64,000 nucleotides of DNA, taken from the NCBI RefSeq assembly GCF_010548305.1, contig NZ_JAAGLV010000006.1:1-64000 (forward strand), written 5' to 3'. The position numbers and the translations under genes are program-made. This document shows positions 58,978-64,000 of the stretch, in pieces. How positions within the stretch are numbered: the stretch's first letter is position 1; each line of letters begins with the position of its first letter. Below the pieces are notes generated by a model that was not told the origin of the DNA, made no database searches, and saw only the letters and a program-made list of their open reading frames with translations. This stretch comes from Streptomyces sp. SID13031. GTDB taxonomy: Bacteria; Actinomycetota; Actinomycetes; Propionibacteriales; Kribbellaceae.

Positions 58978-59357
58978 CAGATCGGGGTGGCGAGGGCTAC
59001 TGGGTTGTTGTCGGGGTCGGAGACGTAGGCCTGGCGTTCGCCCCAGGGCATGGTGGCGGGCTCCTGGAGGACCGGGAAGCCGGCGGTGCGGAAGGTGTCC
59101 ACGGTGGTTTGGACGTCATCGACGTACACGAAGAGCTCGAAGCGGGGGGCCGTGCCGACGGTGATACCGAGCTGGGCTTCGGGCCAGTTGGCGTCGGCGA
59201 TGCCCAGGGAGGAGTCGCCGCGTTCCAGGCCGACGTAGTGCGGGTCGCCTTCGAGGGGGAACTGATAGCGCGACTCGTAACCGAGCAGGGCGTAGAACTC
59301 GACCGACCGGCGGACGTCCGTGACGTACAGGACCGGGAAGGCCTTGCGCTCCGTCAC
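58977..59357 (-). CDS. VOC family (glyoxalase/bleomycin resistance-like) protein
   Basis: The 126-residue protein has the two beta-alpha-beta-beta-beta modules: [20 protein letters not shown] and [20 protein letters not shown], ending [17 protein letters not shown]. Metal ligands of glyoxalase I are only partly present. Substrate unknown. The GTG overlaps the hemQ stop (GTGA), so it is translated with the heme genes. Confidence 0.9.
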   Translation of the reverse strand: MTERKAFPVLYVTDVRRSVEFYALLGYESRYQFPLEGDPHYVGLERGDSSLGIADANWPEAQLGITVGTAPRFELFVYVDDVQTTVDTFRTAGFPVLQEPATMPWGERQAYVSDPDNNPVALATPI

Positions 59358-60055
59358 GCCAGGTTCGCGATCAGATCGCTCAACTCGGCCCGCTTGCCGG
59401 TGTAGAAGGGGACCTCTTCGCGCACGTGCCGGCGGGCCGTCGACGCGCGCAGGTCGCGCATCAGGTCGACCATCCGGTGCAGCTCGTCGGCCTCGAAGGC
59501 GAGCATCCACTCGTAGTCGCCGAGCGCGAACGACGCCACCGTGTTCGCCCGGACGTCGGGGTAGCTGCGCGCCATCTTGCCGTGCTCGGCGAGCATGAAC
59601 CGGCGCTCCTCGTCGGGCAGCAGGTACCACTCGTACGACCGGACGAAGGGGTAGACGCAGATGAAGGTCCGCGCCTCCTCGTCGGCCAGGAACGCCGGGA
59701 TGTGGCTCTTGTTGAACTCCGCCGGCCGGTGCAGCGCGAGCTGCGACCAGATCGGCGCCAGGTGCCGGCCGAGCCGCGAGCGGCGCAGCGCGTGGTACGC
59801 CTTCTGCAGCGCGTCGGACGTCGGCGCGTGCCACCAGACCATGAAGTCGGCGTCGGCGCGGAACCCCTCGACGTCGTACCAGCCGCGGATCACCACGTCC
59901 TCGTCGGCCCCGAGCTTGCCCAGGAGCTCGTTGAGCTCCGCGACGAGCTCGTCGCGGTCGGCGTCGCCGAGCGGCGTCTCCACCTTGAACACCGACCACA
60001 TGGTGTAGCGGATCACATTGTTCAGCTCGCGCGCCTTCGGCTTCGTCTCGGTCAC
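59354..60055 (-). CDS. hemQ: Coproheme decarboxylase (chlorite dismutase family)
   Basis: The 233-residue protein belongs to the HemQ/ChdC group: [34 protein letters not shown] with the reactive Tyr135, and [15 protein letters not shown] with heme-ligating His158. It decarboxylates coproheme to heme b using peroxide, the last step of the coproporphyrin-dependent route. The stop/start overlap with hemY on one side and the VOC gene on the other makes a tight cluster. Confidence 0.94.
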   Translation of the reverse strand: MTETKPKARELNNVIRYTMWSVFKVETPLGDADRDELVAELNELLGKLGADEDVVIRGWYDVEGFRADADFMVWWHAPTSDALQKAYHALRRSRLGRHLAPIWSQLALHRPAEFNKSHIPAFLADEEARTFICVYPFVRSYEWYLLPDEERRFMLAEHGKMARSYPDVRANTVASFALGDYEWMLAFEADELHRMVDLMRDLRASTARRHVREEVPFYTGKRAELSDLIANLA

Positions 60056-61473
60056 CCAGCCATTGTCGCCAATGCGTCCAGGTGAGCCTGCACCCGGGTT
60101 GCTGCCTTCCCTGCCGAGGCGACGCAGGCAGCGATGCCGACACCCCGGTACGCCGCCCCGCAGACGGCCAGGCCGGGCTGGTCGGCGACGGCCGCTTCTA
60201 CCCGGTCAATGCGGTCCAGGTGGCCTACGGCGTACTGCGGAAGGCCACCGCCCCACCTGGTGATCAAGGAGCCGACTACGGGCGCCTGCAGGCCCACAGC
60301 GGCTCGTAGATCCGCTGCTGCGAGCGCAGTGAGCTCCTCATCCGACCGCTGGAGCACGTACTCCTCACCGAGCCGCCCGACGGAGCAGCGCAGTACTGCG
60401 AGGTCTCCCCCGGCGTCGGCGGACCACTGCCACTTGGCGTGGGAGTAGGTCGACGCCTTGATCGTGCGGCCCTCCACTGACGGCACCAGGAAGCCGGACC
60501 CGGTTGCCTCCGTCGGCCAGTCCGCCTTGCGTACTGCGAGCGTGACGATCGCCATACTCGCGTACTCGATGGCAGCCAGCTCAGTAGACGCCTGCGGAAC
60601 CACCTCGGTGAGCATGCGAGCCGCCGGAGCAGCCGGGACAGCCACCACGATCGCGTCGGCCTGCAGCAAGGTCGGGGCGGGCACCGGGCCGGTCTCGAGT
60701 TCATAGCCGTCCGCAGTACGGCGGATCCGGCGTACGGTCGCGCTGCGGTGGATCTGGACCCCACGGGCGAGCAGATCGGTCTCCAGCGCGGTGATGAGCC
60801 GGTTGACGCCGCCCTTGATGCCGGCGAAGACAGGCTCGCCGGCCGCGTTCCGGCGCTGACTTGTCTCCCGCAGCTCGGCCGTTGCCGCCAGCAGGCTCGG
60901 CGCTGTCTTCAGCTTGGCGTAGAGCTCCGGTACCGCGGCCGCCAGCGAGATCTCGTCGGCGCGACCGGCGTAGACCCCGCCAAGCAGCGGGTCGACGAGT
61001 TTTTCGGAGACGGCTGCACCCATGCGTTCGGCGACGAACCGCCCGATCGCCACGTCCTCGGTCAACGCGGGCGCGGGTAGGTCGGACTCGTGCGCGACGG
61101 TCTCAGCCGCCTCCTCGCCGATGGCGTCGACAGTGGACGCAGGGTCGGTCGGCACGCCCATCACGGTCGGCGGGATCGCCCGGATCCGGTCGCCGATCCA
61201 GAGCCCGGCCGAGGTCGTTGCCGGATGCACCACGTCGTCACCCAGCCCGATGGCGTGGATCAGCTCGAGGGCCTCAGGACGACGGGCGAGCACGGACTCG
61301 GCGCCGAGGTCGACCGGGATGCCTTCCAGCTCGGCTCCCGCCAGCTTCCCGCCGAGCCGTGGCGACGATTCCAGCACGGTGATCTTCGGGGGGTTCGGCC
61401 CACTCGCCAGCGCATGCGCCGCAGCCAGCCCACTGATCCCACCACCGACGACAACTACAGACTTACGCTCCAC
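60052..61473 (-). CDS. hemY: Coproporphyrinogen/protoporphyrinogen oxidase
   Basis: The 473-residue flavoprotein has the FAD loop [20 protein letters not shown] at the N-terminus, [20 protein letters not shown], and the C-terminal FAD motif [20 protein letters not shown]. With HemQ beside it, the substrate is most likely coproporphyrinogen III (CgoX activity). It follows the small GNAT by 12 bases and overlaps hemQ by four. Confidence 0.93.
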   Translation of the reverse strand: MERKSVVVVGGGISGLAAAHALASGPNPPKITVLESSPRLGGKLAGAELEGIPVDLGAESVLARRPEALELIHAIGLGDDVVHPATTSAGLWIGDRIRAIPPTVMGVPTDPASTVDAIGEEAAETVAHESDLPAPALTEDVAIGRFVAERMGAAVSEKLVDPLLGGVYAGRADEISLAAAVPELYAKLKTAPSLLAATAELRETSQRRNAAGEPVFAGIKGGVNRLITALETDLLARGVQIHRSATVRRIRRTADGYELETGPVPAPTLLQADAIVVAVPAAPAARMLTEVVPQASTELAAIEYASMAIVTLAVRKADWPTEATGSGFLVPSVEGRTIKASTYSHAKWQWSADAGGDLAVLRCSVGRLGEEYVLQRSDEELTALAAADLRAAVGLQAPVVGSLITRWGGGLPQYAVGHLDRIDRVEAAVADQPGLAVCGAAYRGVGIAACVASAGKAATRVQAHLDALATMAG

Positions 61474-61485
61474 GACCCCATGAGA

Positions 61486-61995
61486 TCAGACGCTCAAAGA
61501 ACGCACGTAGGTGAGGCCCGGACCGCCGCCGTACGTCGCCTCACCGACAGGGATGAAGCCGGCGCGGGCCAGCACCGCCTGGGACGCCGCGTTGGTCAGG
61601 TTGGTCCCCGCGCGCAACTCCTTCAGCTCGTACTCCCGCGCAGCCAGCCGGCACACCTCGAGCACACCAGCTGTGGCGAGCCCGCGGCCGGTGGCGTGCT
61701 CCGCGATCCGATAGCCGAGTTCCGCCGATCCGTCCGCGACGTCGACCAGGTTCACCCGCCCGACCACCCGGCCGTCTTCTTCCACCAGAAGATGGAAATG
61801 GAGCTCCCCGGCATCCTGGTCGGCCAGCAGGTCGGCATGCCGGGTGGCGAACTCCGCGAAGTAGGCCTCCCCACGATCGGACACGTGAGCGGCGAAGTAC
61901 GCCCGGTTCTCCAGCTCGAAGGCAAGCAACGCAGGCGCGTGCTCAAACCGCAGGCGCTCAAGGCAAACGCCCGCCGGAAGACCATTCTCAGGCAC
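61486..61995 (-). CDS. GNAT family N-acetyltransferase inside the heme cluster
   Basis: The 169-residue protein has the GNAT core: [20 protein letters not shown] with the acetyl-CoA loop and [17 protein letters not shown]. It resembles the RimJ/RimL branch ([20 protein letters not shown]). It overlaps hemE by eight bases and precedes hemY by 12, so it is embedded in the heme operon; I know of no heme step that needs it. Confidence 0.88.
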   Translation of the reverse strand: MPENGLPAGVCLERLRFEHAPALLAFELENRAYFAAHVSDRGEAYFAEFATRHADLLADQDAGELHFHLLVEEDGRVVGRVNLVDVADGSAELGYRIAEHATGRGLATAGVLEVCRLAAREYELKELRAGTNLTNAASQAVLARAGFIPVGEATYGGGPGLTYVRSLSV

Positions 61996-63115
61996 GGGCG
62001 GACTTCTGCTGGACCGCCTTGACGATGCGGTCGAGAACGTCGGGGTCGGTGGTCGGGGGGACTCCGTGGCCGAGGTTGAAGATGTGGCCGGGCGCCGACT
62101 TGCCTTCCTCGAGGATTCGGTCGATCTGGGGCTCGATCGCGTCCCAGCCGGCGATCAGGAGGGCCGGGTCGAGGTTGCCTTGGACCGGCTTCGGGGCGCC
62201 GCTCGCCGCGGTGATCCGGCGGACGGCCTCGTCCAGCGGCACTCGCCAGTCGACGCCGACGACGTCTGCGCCGGCCTCGCTCATCAGGCCGAGCAACTCA
62301 CCCGTGTTCACGCCGAAGTGCAACCGCGGCACGCCGTAGTGCGCGAGCGCCTCGAACACCTTCGCCGAGTGCGGCTGGACGAACTCCGCATAGTCGCGCG
62401 CCGACAACCCACCGGCCCACGAGTCGAACAGCTGGATTGCCGAAGCGCCCGCCTCGATCTGCACCGACAGATACGCGATCGCCACGTCCGCGAGCCGGTC
62501 GGCCAGCGCGTGCCAGAGCTTCGGGTCGCCATGCATCAGCGCCTTGGTCTTCGCGTGATCCTTGCTCGGCCCGCCCTCGACCAGGTACGACGCGACCGTG
62601 AACGGCGCGCCCGCGAACCCGATCAGCGGCGTACCACCCAGCCGCGACACCAGTTCCTGCACCGACTCGGTGATGTACGAGACATCAGCGGGTGTCACCG
62701 GACGTACCGGCTCGAGGTCCTCGAGTGACTTGACCGGCGAGGCGACGACCGGGCCGACGCCGGGCTGGATCTCCAGGTCGACACCGACCGCTTTGAGCGG
62801 CAGCACGATGTCGGAGAAGAAGATCGCCGCGTCGACGCCGTAACGGCGTACCGGCTGCAGCGTTATCTCCACGACGAGGTCGGGCCGCATACAGGACTCG
62901 AGCATCGTCGTGCCAACGCGGATCTCCCGGTACTCCGGCAGCGAGCGACCCGCCTGGCGCATGAACCAGACGGGCGTGTGCGGGACCGGTTCGCCCCGGG
63001 CGGCCCGCAGGAAAGCGGACTGCGCGAGCGAGGAGGGTCCATCGGTAGCGGTGGGTGATTGAGGAGATTGCGTCACGGGCACAAGAGCGATGATCCCATG
63101 CCCGCGAGGTGTCAC
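61988..63115 (-). CDS. hemE: Uroporphyrinogen decarboxylase
   Basis: The 375-residue protein has [20 protein letters not shown] with the substrate Arg, [20 protein letters not shown] with catalytic Asp, [17 protein letters not shown] and [13 protein letters not shown]. It removes four carboxyls from uroporphyrinogen III to give coproporphyrinogen III. First gene of the heme cluster. The N-terminus is uncertain: family similarity starts near residue 30, and GTG codons at 63082 and 63076 are alternatives to 63115. Divergent from DUF3000. Confidence 0.94.
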   Translation of the reverse strand: MTPRGHGIIALVPVTQSPQSPTATDGPSSLAQSAFLRAARGEPVPHTPVWFMRQAGRSLPEYREIRVGTTMLESCMRPDLVVEITLQPVRRYGVDAAIFFSDIVLPLKAVGVDLEIQPGVGPVVASPVKSLEDLEPVRPVTPADVSYITESVQELVSRLGGTPLIGFAGAPFTVASYLVEGGPSKDHAKTKALMHGDPKLWHALADRLADVAIAYLSVQIEAGASAIQLFDSWAGGLSARDYAEFVQPHSAKVFEALAHYGVPRLHFGVNTGELLGLMSEAGADVVGVDWRVPLDEAVRRITAASGAPKPVQGNLDPALLIAGWDAIEPQIDRILEEGKSAPGHIFNLGHGVPPTTDPDVLDRIVKAVQQKSARA

Positions 63116-63165
63116 CGGCGCGTCGTCACCGGCGTCGGTGAGTAATCAGTCGTAGGCTGCGAAGC

Positions 63166-63768
63166 ATGGGTGCCCGCAAGCAGGTCGACGCGCCACCCGC
63201 GGAGTTCGCCGAGGCTCTCACTCAGTTGCGAGAGGCCCGGTTCAGGCCCGAGGTGTTCGTCGAGGAGATGCCCGCACCGCAGCGGATAGCACCGCACGCG
63301 GCCGCGGTCAGCGCAGACGTGACGGTCGATGGTGACGATGTCGCCACCGGTCGCCTGGTCGTCCTCTACGACCCGGCGGGGAACGACGCCTGGCAGTCGA
63401 CCTTCCGTTGTGTCGCGTATGTGCGTGCCGCCGTCGAACCGGAGATGGTGACGGACGCACTGCTCGGTGGCGTGGGCTGGACCTGGTTGATGGAGGCCCT
63501 GGCCGACCGGGGCGCCGAGTTCGTGGCGCCGAGCGGTACCGTCACCAGAGTGGTGTCCGAGAGTTTCGGCGGAATGGCCGATGATGAGGCGACGGCGGAG
63601 ATCGAGATCCGTGCGTCCTGGAGTCCCGTGCCCGGCCCGGACGGGATGGTCGAAGTGACCCACCACGCCGAGGCCTGGGGCGAGGTGCTCTGTACTGCGG
63701 CGGGACTCCCGCCGGTTCCGCCGGGGGTGGTCGCGATGCCGACCCGGCGCGGTCAGCGGGGCCGATGA
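63166..63768 (+). CDS. DUF3000 family protein
   Basis: The 200-residue protein matches the actinobacterial DUF3000 family: PAEFAEALTQLREARFRPEV, ATGRLVVLYDPAGNDAWQST and DALLGGVGWTWLMEALADRG. Function unknown. It precedes ribonuclease D with a four-base overlap (ATGA), the standard order in this phylum, so it may act in RNA processing. Confidence 0.9.
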   Translation: MGARKQVDAPPAEFAEALTQLREARFRPEVFVEEMPAPQRIAPHAAAVSADVTVDGDDVATGRLVVLYDPAGNDAWQSTFRCVAYVRAAVEPEMVTDALLGGVGWTWLMEALADRGAEFVAPSGTVTRVVSESFGGMADDEATAEIEIRASWSPVPGPDGMVEVTHHAEAWGEVLCTAAGLPPVPPGVVAMPTRRGQRGR

Positions 63769-64000
63769 GCCCGGCAGAGACCCAGCAGCAGCCGCCCGTC
63801 CCGGATGATCCGGCCGAAGAACTGCCTCTGCTCGAACTACGCGACGGCTTGTCCGACGTGATCGACACCGACCCGGCCCTGGCCGAGGTCGTCGAAGCTT
63901 TCCGCGCTGGTACCGGCCCGGTGGCCGTCGACGCCGAGCGTGCGTCCGGCTACCGCTATTCGCACCGCGCGTACCTCGTTCAGCTCCGCCGGGAGGGTTC
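63765..64000 (+). CDS. rnd: Ribonuclease D (N-terminal part, cut by window end)
   Basis: The 78 codons in the window read MSPAETQQQPPVPDD, LLELRDGLSDVIDTDPALAE and GTGPVAVDAERASGYRYSHR. The last stretch is ExoI of the DEDD 3'-exonuclease (the family reads V-D-x-E; here VDAER). The HRDC domain lies outside. ATG overlaps the DUF3000 stop. Confidence 0.88.
   Translation, partial: MSPAETQQQPPVPDDPAEELPLLELRDGLSDVIDTDPALAEVVEAFRAGTGPVAVDAERASGYRYSHRAYLVQLRREG

Overview
The window is about 64 kb of high-GC DNA with GTG and TTG starts, very short intergenic gaps and many 4-base stop/start overlaps. The gene set (DUF3000-rnd, DUF3099, dodecin, HemQ and HemY of the coproheme route, stand-alone LigD polymerase domain, XRE-DUF5753 regulator, twin-arginine sugar lipoprotein, ECF41 SigJ) points to an actinomycete. 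A Kribbella-like member of the Propionibacteriales is my best guess, but that is inference from style and gene content, not from a marker gene.
Layout. 0-4 kb: a 3'-half tRNA with its terminator, then a minus-strand cobT-cysG-rRNA/tRNA methyltransferase-GNAT operon. 4-8 kb: PEBP protein and a sugar ABC importer (binding lipoprotein plus two permeases, no ATPase). 8-12 kb: a beta-oxidation pair (fadA-fadB type) divergent from a MerR regulator. 12-17 kb: secreted hydrolase, a DUF6985 protein, a three-gene molybdo-oxidoreductase unit and a DUF234-type ATPase behind a palindromic promoter. 17-20 kb: acyl-CoA dehydrogenase and a racemase-type CoA transferase. 20-24 kb: SigJ with its NmrA-type partner, then a decapitated LysR/NmrA pair, an SDR and a DinB protein. 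24-28.5 kb: cobQ, an Imm74-like protein, pseudogene debris, a GNAT/YbaK pair and an XRE regulator. 28.5-37.5 kb: ohr, a quinone oxidoreductase/TetR pair, TauE, SPFH/NfeD, an ABC ATPase, serB and a GNAT. 37.6-46 kb: a secreted GH16-CBM6 glucanase, a lipoprotein, a decapitated HxlR/MFS pair, cphB-cphA, and PCu(A)C plus a DyP peroxidase. 46-51 kb: an I36 inhibitor, a membrane protein and fabG-fabI followed by a CphA-like Mur ligase. 51-64 kb: dodecin, DUF3099, moaA, SURF1, an SDR, LigD-Pol, an M4 protease, msrB, then a VOC/hemQ/hemY/GNAT/hemE cluster, DUF3000 and the start of rnd.
How genes work together. Two promoters 8 kb apart, in front of fadA and of the CoA transferase, are almost identical. 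Each has a -35 TTGACG, a 19-bp spacer carrying a TGACA/TGTCA inverted repeat, and a -10 CACAAT. That is the layout MerR regulators act on, and a MerR gene sits divergent to fadA. I infer a local acyl-CoA degradation regulon (thiolase, multifunctional FadB, racemase/CoA transferase, acyl-CoA dehydrogenase). The cyanophycin genes cphB-cphA form a coupled unit; a second CphA-like ligase without the ATP-grasp module is coupled to fabI.
The window also carries clear scars. There are two head-to-head regulator/target pairs that have each lost both N-termini, an internally deleted phosphotransferase gene, fused MFS/FG-GAP fragments, and two copies of an approximately 90-bp nested palindromic element placed between convergent genes.
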